From Micromonospora sp. NBC_00421 (GTDB lineage: Bacteria; Actinomycetota; Actinomycetes; Mycobacteriales; Micromonosporaceae): a DNA stretch of 64,000 nt. Below, one piece after another: positions 17,378-25,653 of the stretch; positions within the stretch are counted from its first letter, which is position 1; each line of letters opens with the position of its first letter. The stretch is taken from positions 1,364,001-1,428,000 of the forward strand of contig NZ_CP107929.1 of NCBI RefSeq assembly GCF_036017915.1. Direction: 5' to 3'. The translations under genes and the position numbers were made by a program. The notes beneath the pieces were generated by a model that worked only from the letters and a program-made list of their open reading frames with translations, searched no databases and was not told where the DNA came from.

Positions 17378-17974
17378 TCAGGAGGCGCCGGCGGCCGCAC
17401 GAATGAGGTCGACGAGCAGGGCGGCCTCCGGGATGGCCACGGTGTGTGAACCACCGGGCACCTCCACCGTACGCCGGGAGCCCGCCCGCTCGGCCATGAA
17501 CCGGTGGGCGGCGACCGGGATGTTGAGGTCCTCGCTGCCGAACAGGAACCAGGACGGCAGCGATCGCCAGGCGGGCTCGCCGGAGGGTTCGTTCAGGGCG
17601 GCCTCGGTGATCGGCCGCTGGGTCACCGCCATCACGGCAGCCCGCTCCGCCGTCGAGTGGGCGGCGAACTGGTGGTGGTAGCGGTTCTGCTGGATGTAGA
17701 GGTCGGTGTCCCCGCCGGGGAGCGTGACGGCGGCCAGCGTCTCGCCCAGGGAACTGCCGGGGAACCGCCCGGCCAGGACGACCGGTCCGGTGAGCAGGGC
17801 GCGCAGGTGGTCGGCGTCGTGCGGGACACCGCGCAGCGGGTTGGCCACGGCCACCGCGGGATAGCCGTCGCCGAGCAGCCCGGCGATCACGCCGTCCCAG
17901 CTCGCCGACTCGGCGAAGGCGCCGTGGACGAGGACGACAGTCGGCTTGCCGGGCGGTGCGGTGGTGGTGGACAT
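17378..17974 (-). CDS. alpha/beta-hydrolase family protein lacking the nucleophile segment
   Basis: The 198-residue protein starts TVVLVHGAFAESASW (HG oxyanion motif) and keeps the rest of a common actinobacterial alpha/beta-hydrolase: VAVANPLRG, QRPITEAALNEPSG, SWFLFGSEDLNIP, HRFMAERAGSR and a C-terminal GGSHTVAI with a possible catalytic His. The expected GHSYGG nucleophile elbow is absent. The sequence runs GPVVLAG directly into GRFPGSSLG (residues ~63-77), which in relatives I recall lies about 30-40 residues further on. An in-frame deletion between similar sequences would explain this. GGAGG precedes ATG 17974. It is probably catalytically dead or altered. Confidence 0.8.
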   Translation of the reverse strand: MSTTTAPPGKPTVVLVHGAFAESASWDGVIAGLLGDGYPAVAVANPLRGVPHDADHLRALLTGPVVLAGRFPGSSLGETLAAVTLPGGDTDLYIQQNRYHHQFAAHSTAERAAVMAVTQRPITEAALNEPSGEPAWRSLPSWFLFGSEDLNIPVAAHRFMAERAGSRRTVEVPGGSHTVAIPEAALLVDLIRAAAGAS

Positions 17975-18115
17975 CGCGGTACCTCCGGATGCTGGTGGGA
18001 GGGGCGACTCTATTGTCGGACCATCGGCGCACCGTCTCGTCCGTCGATCGACCGGCTCACCCGGCCGGGGAGACGGGCACCGGCGGGAGCCACCGCGAGT
18101 CGAAGGGAACTGATC

Positions 18116-18490
18116 GTGAACGACCAGCCAGAGCCACCGCCCGTGACCGGAGCGGCGATCAACCCGGCCGTGCCACCGAGCGGCCCCGGCTGCGTCGAGT
18201 GCGAGTCCTCCGGCGGGTGGTGGTTCCACCTGCGCCGCTGCGCCGGCTGCGGCCATGTCGGCTGTTGCGACTCCTCGCCGGGCCAGCACGCGACGGCACA
18301 CGCGACCACGACCGGGCATCCGGTGGTCCGGAGTTTCGAACCCGGTGAGTCGTGGTTCTGGGACTACTCCGAAGACCGGTTCCACCCCGACGGGCCGGAG
18401 CTGGCCGGGCCGCCCTCGCGCCCGCTCGACCAGCCCGCCCCCGGTCCCCGCGGACGGGTGCCGGCGGACTGGAAGCGCCTACTGCACTGA
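18116..18490 (+). CDS. UBP-type zinc finger protein
   Basis: This 124-residue protein is dominated by a ZnF-UBP domain: CVECESSGGWWFHLRRC, CAGCGHVGCCDSSPGQHATAHAT and TTGHPVVRSFEP supply the Cys/His ligands typical of the fold, followed by SWFWDYSEDRF. In bacteria such small proteins are common next to redox or hydrolase genes and their function is mostly unknown. It starts at GTG 18116 with AAGGGA upstream and is divergent from the hydrolase at 17974. The Pro-rich ends (PEPPPVTG, QPAPGPRGR) look disordered. Confidence 0.88.
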   Translation: MNDQPEPPPVTGAAINPAVPPSGPGCVECESSGGWWFHLRRCAGCGHVGCCDSSPGQHATAHATTTGHPVVRSFEPGESWFWDYSEDRFHPDGPELAGPPSRPLDQPAPGPRGRVPADWKRLLH

Positions 18491-18564
18491 CTGCCGGGGC
18501 CTGCCCGCGGCGCGGTGCGCCGGGGCCGGTGGCGGAACCCGGGTCGATGAGCATCTTCGATGTC

Positions 18565-18592
18565 TTGACACCTCAGATGCGATCGCTAACAC
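18565..18592 (+). promoter_or_regulatory. candidate promoter for the GH5 gene
   Basis: TTGACA (18565-18570) is followed after 16 bp by TAACAC (18587-18592). The -10 region overlaps CGCTAACA (18584-18591), identical to the right half of the palindrome at 18721-18736. A repressor binding both sites would cover the promoter and the leader. Confidence 0.4.
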
Positions 18593-18720
18593 TTGTCTGC
18601 AATGCGCACGTAACAACCGGAACACATGTTGCCTGCCTCGGCGGAATGCAGGCCGAGGCTGCTCGTGCGGCACGTCAACCAGGTCGGGCGGTGGGCTCGG
18701 CGCCACGCACGCCCTGGCTA

Positions 18721-18736
18721 ATGTTAGCGCTAACAT
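18721..18736. promoter_or_regulatory. LacI-family-type operator, perfect 16-bp palindrome
   Basis: ATGTTAGCGCTAACAT is a perfect palindrome with the central CG typical of LacI/CebR-type operators of actinobacterial polysaccharide-utilisation genes. It lies 25 bp upstream of the GH5 start. A related site lies upstream of the GH62 gene (43955-43970). Confidence 0.75.
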
Positions 18737-18760
18737 ACGCGACCGTCCCGGGAGGGCAGC

Positions 18761-20317
18761 ATGTTCGTGGTCCCACGACGAGTACCACCGACGTCGACAC
18801 CTGACGGCAACGGAGCAGCGTCGTCGCGCACCCGGCCGGTTCGGCGGCTGCTGGTCGCGCTGACGGCCGCGATGACCGCGATGGTCGGCGGTGTGGTCGT
18901 CACGTCGTCACCGGCCACCGCGGCCACCAGCCAGTTCCGGGGCATGAACTGGGCCGTGCTGGGGGACAACTTCAGCAAGGGCCCCCTCGTCGTGCAGGGC
19001 CTGAGTTCGTCGGACAGCAACGCGACGGTGCGGGCCAAGGCCAACGCCCTCTACGACGACATGGCCGCCACGATGGGGGTCAACACCGTCCGCCTGCCGG
19101 TCAACACCCACACGGTGGGGACGGCGTGGTGGAACGCCTATCGGGGGGCCATCGACGCCGCCACCGAACGTGGTTTCAAGGTCATCCTGGCCTACTGGGA
19201 GGACGGGGCCGCCTCCGGCGGTCGGATCACCAACCTCGGCGCGTGGAACGCGATGTGGACCACGGTGACCAACACCTATGCCTCGAACCCCAACGTCTAC
19301 TTCGAGCCGATGAACGAACCGCACGGCTACAGCTCGGCGGACTGGCGCAACGTCGCGGCGAACTGGCTCAGCTCCCACTCCTCGGCGCCGCCCGGCCGGG
19401 TGCTGATCGGCGGCACCGGCTTCAGCCAGGACCTGCGCGACATCTGCAACGACAGCCGCTTCAACGCGACCCTGCTGTCCTTCCACTACTACGCCTTCTT
19501 CTACGGCGCGATGACCTACGACGCGTTCCTCGGCCACATCCAGGCCCGCCTCGGTAACTGCGCCTCCCGCGCGGTCGCCACCGAGTACGGCGCGCCCATG
19601 AACGACGGCCGCAACTACGCCGACGCGGGCAGCACCGACAACTTCGTGCGCTACATCCGGGCCATGGCCCAGGTCATGCGCAACAACCAGATGGGCGGCA
19701 CCTACTGGCCCGCGCTCGGCGGCAAGCCCGGCACCATCGGTTACGACTGGTACTCGATGTACGCCCTCAGCGGGAGCGGCACCGACCTCAACCTCACCAT
19801 CCGCAACACCTCCGGCGCCGACCGGATCCGGTACGGCTGGGGCGACACCATCGGCAGCGAGCCGACGACGCCCCCGACGACGCCCCCGCCGTCGACGGGG
19901 ACGTTCTACCAGGTCACCGTGCGGCACAGCGGCAAGGCCATGGATGTCCAACAACCGAACACCGACAACGGCGCGCGCGTCGGCCAGTACACCTACACCG
20001 GCAACGCCTGGCAGCAGTGGCAGTTCCAGGACGCCGGCAGCGGCTACTGGCGCCTCGTTAGCCGGCACAGCGGAAAGTGCCTCGACGTGGTGAGCGCCTC
20101 CACCGCCGACGGCGCCGAGCTCGTCCAGTACACCTGTGGCAGCGGCACCAACCAGCAGTTCCAGATGGTCGCCAACGGCAACTACTTCCAGCTGCGGGCC
20201 CGCCACAGCAACAAGTGCGTGGACGTTCCGGCCTCGTCGACCGCGGACGGCGTGATCCTCAAGCAGTACACCTGCAACACCGGCGCCAACCAGCAGTGGT
20301 CCCGCACGGCCGTCTGA
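18761..20317 (+). CDS. secreted GH5 glycoside hydrolase with C-terminal ricin-type CBM13
   Basis: The 518-residue protein is secreted. It has a signal peptide with basic RTRPVRR, a hydrophobic core and likely cleavage after SSPATAA (~residue 55). The GH5 (beta/alpha)8 domain spans ~57-365: the acid/base is Glu186 in FEPMNEPHG and the nucleophile is Glu275 in ATEYGAP, the usual cellulase/endoglucanase pattern. A Thr/Pro linker (~367-380) leads to a ricin-type trefoil (~381-518) with repeats such as RHSGKCLDV and RHSNKCVDV plus QQW/QQF motifs, probably a carbohydrate-binding CBM13. GGGAGG precedes the ATG. It is convergent with a second GH5 and has a LacI-type palindrome upstream, so glucan degradation under sugar control is likely. 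Confidence 0.92.
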   Translation: MFVVPRRVPPTSTPDGNGAASSRTRPVRRLLVALTAAMTAMVGGVVVTSSPATAATSQFRGMNWAVLGDNFSKGPLVVQGLSSSDSNATVRAKANALYDDMAATMGVNTVRLPVNTHTVGTAWWNAYRGAIDAATERGFKVILAYWEDGAASGGRITNLGAWNAMWTTVTNTYASNPNVYFEPMNEPHGYSSADWRNVAANWLSSHSSAPPGRVLIGGTGFSQDLRDICNDSRFNATLLSFHYYAFFYGAMTYDAFLGHIQARLGNCASRAVATEYGAPMNDGRNYADAGSTDNFVRYIRAMAQVMRNNQMGGTYWPALGGKPGTIGYDWYSMYALSGSGTDLNLTIRNTSGADRIRYGWGDTIGSEPTTPPTTPPPSTGTFYQVTVRHSGKAMDVQQPNTDNGARVGQYTYTGNAWQQWQFQDAGSGYWRLVSRHSGKCLDVVSASTADGAELVQYTCGSGTNQQFQMVANGNYFQLRARHSNKCVDVPASSTADGVILKQYTCNTGANQQWSRTAV

Positions 20318-20556
20318 CGGTCGTCCCGACCACGAGCACGGATGCACGGTGGCCCGCACGCCCCGCCGGTGGCCGGGGTGTGCGGGCCGGTGTGTGGGGC
20401 GGCCACCACCGCTGCCCCACACCACGCCGCACCAACCGCCCCCGGCCCGGAGGCAGCCCGACCCGGCCGTCCATTCTCGATCACCGGCACCCGGGGACGC
20501 CACCTTCCCCGGATGGCCGGCGCGTCCCGCCGTGACGCCCCCGTCGCAGGGGAACC

Positions 20557-20594
20557 GGGTGTGGGTACGACGGCCGACCGTCGTACCCACACCC
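20557..20594. terminator. bidirectional intrinsic terminator hairpin
   Basis: There is a perfect 17-bp stem (20557-20573 with 20578-20594) and a 4-nt loop CCGA, midway between the two convergent GH5 genes. No U-tract follows, which is normal in high-GC actinobacteria. The rest of the 328-bp gap (20318-20645) shows nothing gene-like. Confidence 0.85.
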
Positions 20595-20645
20595 ACCGGC
20601 GTCGGGTCACCGCCCCCGTGGGGACGGCGGCGACACCGGGAGCCG

Positions 20646-22199
20646 TTACGGGGTCACGGTGCGCAGGTGGGCCCGGTACCCCTCGCCGTAGCTCTTGGTC
20701 GGGGTGCCGTCGTAGTCCTCGATGAGGACGTTGCCGCCGCTGCAACCCCACGGGTTCCAGGTCCATGCGGTGTAGCCGAGCCGGTTGCGGTCCAGCCAGG
20801 TGGTCAACCGGTCGATGTAGTCGTGGGCGCAGGTGTCCTGGCCGATCTCACCGGCGTGCACCGGCACCTGCGCGGCCACCGGCGCGATCTGGGTGTCCCA
20901 GCAGGTCTCGGTGACACAGGCGTTGAAGTTGTACGAGTGCCACGAGGCCACGATGTTGTTGCGCGGGTCGGTCGGCTTGTAGGTCAGCCACTGGGTCAGG
21001 TCGTTGGTCCAGGTCAGCCCGGGGACCAGCAGGACGTTGGTGGCGCCGGTGGCGCGTACCGCGTCGACCAGGCTCTGCATGCCGGCCACCGGGTAGTCGA
21101 TGCCGGTGCAGGTGCCGCCGTCGCGCAGGCAGCGCCAGGCCGCCGTCATGTCCGACCAGTTGTTGGCGGCGTCCGGGTAGGGCTCGTTGAACAGGTCGAA
21201 CAGCACCGCGTCGTTGCCCTTGAACGCGTTTGCCACCCCGGTCCAGAACTGTGGCGTGTACTGCCTGCTCGGCATGGGCTTCTGGCAGGTGGCGTCCACG
21301 TCCGGGCAGGCCGAGATGTTGCCGGTGTACTGGCCGTGGGTCCAGTGCAGGTCGAGGATCGGGTTGATGCCGTTGGCGACCAGCAGGTTCGCGTAGTCCT
21401 TGACCGCCTGCTGGTAGGTGGTGCCGCTGGGCGACCCGGACAGGCCCAGCCAGCAGTCCTCGTTGAGCGGGATCCGCACGGCGCGGATGTTCCAGGACTT
21501 CATCGCGTCGACCGAGGCCTGGTCGACCGGGCCGCTGTCCCACATGCCCTTGCCCTGCACGCAGGCGAACTCGCCGCTGGCCCGGTTGACGCCGAGCAGC
21601 CGGTAGGTGGCACCGCTCGCGGTGACCAGCCGGTTGCCGGAGACCCGCAGGCTCGGCGCGGCACCGCTCGGCGGTGTGGTCGTCGGCGGTGTGGTCGTCG
21701 GGGGAGTGGTCGTGGGCGGTGCGGTGGTGGGCGGTGTGGTCGTCGGTGGGGCGGTGGTCGGCGGTGTGGTGGGGGAGGGGCTGACCGTGCCGGTGCAGGT
21801 CGTCCCGTTGAGCGCGAACGACGTGGGTACGGGGTTGGTGCCGCTCCACGACCCGTTGAAGCCGATCGTGGTGGACCCGCCGGTGTTCAGCGCGCCGTTC
21901 CAGCTCAGGCTGGCCGCCGACACCCGCGCACCGGACTGGGACCAGGTGGCGCTCCAGCCCTGGGTGACCCGTTGGTCGGGCTGCGGGAAGTCGAACGTCA
22001 GGGTCCAGTTGGTGAGGGCGGAGCCGAGGTTGGTGATGGCGACGTTGCCGCTGAACCCGCCGGTCCACTGGCTCTGCACCGTGTAGGTGACCGCACAGGC
22101 CGAGGCTGCGGCCGAGGCCGGCAGGGTGGCCGCGGTCAGGCTGGCGGCCACCAGTGTGCCGGCTGCTGCCGACGCCAGCAGGGCATGACGACGTGTCAT
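20646..22199 (-). CDS. secreted cellulase: CBM2 plus GH5
   Basis: The 517-residue protein has a signal peptide ending around ATLPASA. An N-terminal CBM2 (~35-137) contains VQSQWTGGFSGNVAITN, NWTLTFDFP, WSATWSQSG and GFNGSWSGTNPVP, with the surface Trp residues of cellulose-binding modules. A long Pro/Thr linker follows (~140-180), made of repeated PPTT units. The GH5 domain (~185-517) has acid/base Glu339 in FDLFNEPYP and nucleophile Glu451 in VHAGEIGQD. It would hydrolyse beta-1,4-glucan (endoglucanase type). It is convergent with the GH5-CBM13 gene and followed upstream by the LacI-like and ROK genes, suggesting local regulation. Confidence 0.94.
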   Translation of the reverse strand: MTRRHALLASAAAGTLVAASLTAATLPASAAASACAVTYTVQSQWTGGFSGNVAITNLGSALTNWTLTFDFPQPDQRVTQGWSATWSQSGARVSAASLSWNGALNTGGSTTIGFNGSWSGTNPVPTSFALNGTTCTGTVSPSPTTPPTTAPPTTTPPTTAPPTTTPPTTTPPTTTPPSGAAPSLRVSGNRLVTASGATYRLLGVNRASGEFACVQGKGMWDSGPVDQASVDAMKSWNIRAVRIPLNEDCWLGLSGSPSGTTYQQAVKDYANLLVANGINPILDLHWTHGQYTGNISACPDVDATCQKPMPSRQYTPQFWTGVANAFKGNDAVLFDLFNEPYPDAANNWSDMTAAWRCLRDGGTCTGIDYPVAGMQSLVDAVRATGATNVLLVPGLTWTNDLTQWLTYKPTDPRNNIVASWHSYNFNACVTETCWDTQIAPVAAQVPVHAGEIGQDTCAHDYIDRLTTWLDRNRLGYTAWTWNPWGCSGGNVLIEDYDGTPTKSYGEGYRAHLRTVTP

Positions 22200-22278
22200 G
22201 AGGCTCTCCTAGTCATAGAGGGGAGCGTCGATGGGAGCGCGTGTGCGAGCTTTCTTTATGAGCCTCACTAAGTCAAGC

Positions 22279-22288
22279 GCATCGATGC
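22279..22288. promoter_or_regulatory. small palindrome upstream of the CBM2-GH5 gene
   Basis: GCATCGATGC is a perfect 10-bp palindrome 80 bp upstream of the minus-strand GH5 start, in the 126-bp gap before the LacI-like sensor gene. TGGGAGCGC (22232-22240), half of a CebR-type box, lies closer to the start. Either could be an operator; neither is certain. Confidence 0.3.
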
Positions 22289-22325
22289 CGTTTCGACGGA
22301 TCGCCGGTGCGGGTACGCGGCGGCG

Positions 22326-23156
22326 CTACCGGGGTGAGGCGGTCGTCTCGCGGGCGACCACCGTCTCGGTAGCGCACCACCGTTCCGGCACCGACTCGCC
22401 GTTGATCAGCCGCAGCACGGAGTCGCCGACCGACTCGCCGAACGAGTGCACGTCGAGGCTCATCGTGGTGAGGGCCGGCGAGGCCAGCCGGCAGAGGCTG
22501 GAGTCGTCCCAGGCGATCAGGCTGACGTCGCGGGGAACCCGGTGGCCCGACTCCTTGGCCGCGTGCAGGCCCGCCACCGCCATCAGATCGTTGTCGTAGA
22601 TGATCGCGGTGGGTGGCTCGGGCTCGCTCATCAACCGGGCGGTCAACCTGGCCCCGGACTCCGCCGAGTAGTCGCCCTCCACCACGACGGCGTCGACGGC
22701 GGCCGCCAGCATGGCGGCCGTGCGGGTCCGGGTGTGCACGAGAGTGCCGGGTCCGGTGATCCGGGCGATGCGGTGGTGCCCGAGTCCGACCAGATGCGCG
22801 AGAGCCGCCCGCATCGACCCGACGTCGTCCCGCCGTACCGCCGGGTTGTCGTGGGTCGGCTCACCCGCCACCACGACGGGCAGGCGGAGGTCCCGCAGCA
22901 CCGCCGGCCGGGGGTCGTCCACCGCCGGGTTCACCAGCACGATCGCGTCGACCAGCCGTTGCTGCGCCCACCGCCGGTAGGCGGCGATCTCGGCGGCGTG
23001 GTGGGCGACCACATGCAGCAGCACCGACCGGCCGTGGGCGGCGAGTCGTTCCTCGATGCCGGCGATGAACTCCATGAAGAACGGCTCGGTGCCGAGCAGC
23101 CGGGGCGGTCGGGCGAGCACCAGGCCCACCGCGCTCGTCCTCCACATGTCGTCCAC
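22326..23156 (-). CDS. LacI/GalR-type sugar-sensing domain protein without HTH
   Basis: The 276-residue protein matches the periplasmic-binding-like effector domain of LacI-family repressors: AVGLVLARPPRLLGTEPFF, DAIVLVNP, RDDVGSMRAALAHLVGLGH, IYDNDLMAVAGLHAAKESG and DVSLIAWDDSSLCRLASPALTT. The ~60-residue N-terminal helix-turn-helix is absent, and no frame continues upstream, because the preceding ROK gene stops 19 bp before this GTG start. It might act as a free ligand sensor, a partner of the ROK protein, or a remnant. GTG 23156 is preceded by a GGGGG tract as a possible ribosome-binding site. It is probably co-transcribed with the ROK gene. Confidence 0.8.
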   Translation of the reverse strand: MDDMWRTSAVGLVLARPPRLLGTEPFFMEFIAGIEERLAAHGRSVLLHVVAHHAAEIAAYRRWAQQRLVDAIVLVNPAVDDPRPAVLRDLRLPVVVAGEPTHDNPAVRRDDVGSMRAALAHLVGLGHHRIARITGPGTLVHTRTRTAAMLAAAVDAVVVEGDYSAESGARLTARLMSEPEPPTAIIYDNDLMAVAGLHAAKESGHRVPRDVSLIAWDDSSLCRLASPALTTMSLDVHSFGESVGDSVLRLINGESVPERWCATETVVARETTASPR

Positions 23157-23174
23157 CGTGCACCCCCGGGTCAG

Positions 23175-24461
23175 TCAGCTTGCCGATTCGGTGAGCCCCG
23201 CCCGCTCGTCGGTCACCTGCTCGGGCGGGCGCGGCCCGGAACCCAGTGGTACGAGCTCGGATTCGAGGACCAGGGCGGCGGCGCCGATGGCCGAGGCCGT
23301 GGCGGCGGAACGGGAGAGCCGTACGTCGACCGTGTGCGTGCCCCGCGAGAAGGAGGCGCGGAGTTCGTGCCGGACGATGGGAAGGTACACCGACCCGGCG
23401 GCGGCCAGGCTCGGCCCGGTCAGCACGAGCACCTCGAGATCCATCAGGTTCGCCAGCGTCCGGGCGGCGGCCCCGACGTGCCGGGCGGACCGCTCCAGCA
23501 ACGCCAGCGCGTGCGGTTCGCCCCGGCGTGCGGCGCGGCTGATCGCGGCGAAGTCGGCGACCACCGAGGGCCGCCGCGCGCCGACCGTGAAACCCACCGC
23601 CCGGGCCGCTGCCGGGTCCGACCGCGCGGCGGCGACCACCGCAGCCGGCCCGGCCAGCGCCTCCACACAGCCACGGGCACCGCACCAGCACCGCGGCCCG
23701 TCGGCCGACACGCAGACGTGCCCCAGTTCCCCGACGTTGCCGCTCGGCCCCCGGTAGGTGACGCCGTTGATGACCAGGCCGGCACCGATGCCGGTGCCCA
23801 TGTAGAGGACGGCGGCCGAGGTCGCGGCGCCGAATCCGCCCGTCCAGTGCTCACCCAGCGCCGCCGCGGTCGAGTCGTTGTCCAGCACCACCGGCAGCGC
23901 CGTCACCTGTTCCAGCGCCCGGCCCAGCGGAAACCCGTTCCACTGCCGCATGGCGGGGGCGAGCCCGACGTCCGGGGGGCCGCCGATGCCCCGGGTGGCG
24001 TCGACCGGGCCGGGGAACACCAGGCCGACGCCGAGAATCCGGGCCCGTTCCACTCCGACGCCGGCGATGAGCGCGGCGATCTCGGTGGCGATCCGGGCGA
24101 CGACGACCGGCGGCTCCTCGGCGCCGGCACCGGGACGGGAGATCCGGGCCACCACGGTGCCGCCCAGGTTGGTCAGCGCGTACGTGATGACGCCGTGATC
24201 CAGGTGCACGCCGACGGCGTACCGGGAGGCGTGGTCGAGTTGGAGCAGGACCCGCCGTTTGCCCCCGGTCGACTTGGCGTGACCGGTCTCGACGACCAGG
24301 CCCTCGTTGATGAGCTTGCGGACCAGGGTGGAGATCGTCGGTGCGGTGAAACCGGTAGCCTTGATCAGGCCGACCCGGCTGATCGTGCCGGCCGCCCGGA
24401 TCGCGTCGAGAACGAGTGACTTGCTGCTCGCATGCGGTTTGCTCGCTGCTGGTCCGCTCAC
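23175..24461 (-). CDS. ROK-family transcriptional regulator
   Basis: The 428-residue protein has an N-terminal winged helix (~14-60: VLDAIRAAGTISRVGLIKA, APTISTLVRKLINEGLVVE). A ROK sugar-kinase-like domain follows, with VVLDNDSTAAALGEH, MGTGIGAGLVING and the zinc-binding GHVCVS...CWCGARGCVE. ROK regulators bind DNA and release it on binding a sugar or sugar phosphate. The GTG at 24461 fits the start of the HTH and has GAGAAG upstream; the longer frame to 24758 is spurious. TATACT at 24499-24504 (minus strand) is a likely -10. Downstream are the HTH-less LacI sensor and the CBM2-GH5 enzyme on the same strand, which it may control. Confidence 0.88.
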   Translation of the reverse strand: MSGPAASKPHASSKSLVLDAIRAAGTISRVGLIKATGFTAPTISTLVRKLINEGLVVETGHAKSTGGKRRVLLQLDHASRYAVGVHLDHGVITYALTNLGGTVVARISRPGAGAEEPPVVVARIATEIAALIAGVGVERARILGVGLVFPGPVDATRGIGGPPDVGLAPAMRQWNGFPLGRALEQVTALPVVLDNDSTAAALGEHWTGGFGAATSAAVLYMGTGIGAGLVINGVTYRGPSGNVGELGHVCVSADGPRCWCGARGCVEALAGPAAVVAAARSDPAAARAVGFTVGARRPSVVADFAAISRAARRGEPHALALLERSARHVGAAARTLANLMDLEVLVLTGPSLAAAGSVYLPIVRHELRASFSRGTHTVDVRLSRSAATASAIGAAALVLESELVPLGSGPRPPEQVTDERAGLTESAS

Positions 24462-24624
24462 TGCTTCTCTGCCAGGGCTGTTCGGTCGGCCGACCGGAAG
24501 TATACAAGCAGTGCGATGTCGTAGGGCCCTGGCCCGGTCCGGGCTCCGCTCCTCGGCGCGGGTGGGCCTTACGCGCGGCGAGCCTCCCTGGCAGCCCGCC
24601 GGTACGCGTCGACCTACGCCGGGC

Positions 24625-25653
24625 TCACGACCTGCCCGTCGCGGCGGGCAGCCGTACCTCGAACTGGCAGCCCCGGACGGTGTTGCGCACGTCGACGCGG
24701 CCGCCGTGGGCCTCGACGAGACCACGCACGATCGCCAGGCCGAGCCCGCCGCCGCCACCGGATCCGGCCGTGCCCGGTGTGCGGGCCCGCTCGCCCCGGA
24801 AGGCGACGTCGAAGACCCGGTCCAGGTCCTGCTCGGGGATGCCGCCGCAGGTGTCCGAGACGGCCAGCCACACGCTGTCGCGTTCGTGGCCGGCGGCGAT
24901 GTGCACGGTGCCGTCCTCGGGGGTGTACCGGACGGAATTGATCAGCAGGTTGCTGACGACGCGGGCGAGTTCGCGTTCACCGGCGCGTACGGAGGGCCAG
25001 CCGCTGTCCGCGGCGACCAGGCGGATCTTCCGGCCGGCGGCGAGCGGCGCGACACCGGCGATCGCGTCGGACACGATGTCGCGCAGCGGCACGGTGGTGG
25101 GTACGAGCCGCAGCGCGCCCGCGTGGATCCGGGACAGCTCGAACAGGTCGTCGACGAGTTGCGCCATCCGGTCGCTCTCCACCCGGATGCGGCGGTGGTA
25201 TTCGGCGACGGTGGCCGGGTCGTCGATGATGCGGTCCTCCAGGGCCTCGGCCATCGCCCTCAACCCGGCAAGGGGAGTGCGCAGATCGTGCGACACCCAG
25301 GCGACGAGTTCGCGCCGTCCGGCCTCCAACCGCCGTTCCCGGTCCCGGGCCGCCTGGGCCCAGACGGCGGAGGCGGCCAGCCGGCTGCCGAAGACGGCAC
25401 CGACGGCGAGGCTGATCACCGCGGAGGCGCTCACGGTGACCAGGACGACCCACAGGTCGTGCGGGGACAGGAACATGGCCTGGGCGACGGTGGCGACGCC
25501 GACGACCACGGCGAGCACGGTGACGGTGAGCAGCACCAGGACGTGTACGAGGATCGAGCGGCCGCGCAGCAGCCGGAGCATCCCGGCGCCGGCCAGCCCG
25601 ACGACACCTCCGGCGGCGAGGGCGTAGAGCCCGATGAGCAGTGTGTCCTTCAC
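24625..25653 (-). CDS. sensor histidine kinase
   Basis: The 342-residue kinase has three hydrophobic segments in its first ~95 residues (LLIGLYALAAGGVVGLAG; VLVLLTVTVLAVVVGVA; VVLVTVSASAVISLAVG) and no sizeable extracellular domain, so it probably senses within the membrane. The HisKA box is VSHDLRTPLAGLR, and the ATPase domain has LLINSVRYTPEDG (N box), VSDTCGGIP (G1) and GGGGGLGLAIV (G2). GTG 25653 has AAGGAG upstream and overlaps the response-regulator stop (GTGA). It is the last gene of the seven-gene operon that begins at 29996. It pairs with the regulator at 25650-26360. Confidence 0.93.
   Translation of the reverse strand: MKDTLLIGLYALAAGGVVGLAGAGMLRLLRGRSILVHVLVLLTVTVLAVVVGVATVAQAMFLSPHDLWVVLVTVSASAVISLAVGAVFGSRLAASAVWAQAARDRERRLEAGRRELVAWVSHDLRTPLAGLRAMAEALEDRIIDDPATVAEYHRRIRVESDRMAQLVDDLFELSRIHAGALRLVPTTVPLRDIVSDAIAGVAPLAAGRKIRLVAADSGWPSVRAGERELARVVSNLLINSVRYTPEDGTVHIAAGHERDSVWLAVSDTCGGIPEQDLDRVFDVAFRGERARTPGTAGSGGGGGLGLAIVRGLVEAHGGRVDVRNTVRGCQFEVRLPAATGRS

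Noticed and set aside
18908..20596. 562-residue minus-strand frame opposite the GH5-CBM13 gene
   Set aside because: Shadow of the glycoside hydrolase; Val/Gly/Arg-rich with no motifs.
22861..23691. Upstream continuation that could supply the missing HTH of the LacI-like protein
   Set aside because: The frame is different from that of the sensor gene and lies inside the ROK coding sequence; no HTH pattern was found.
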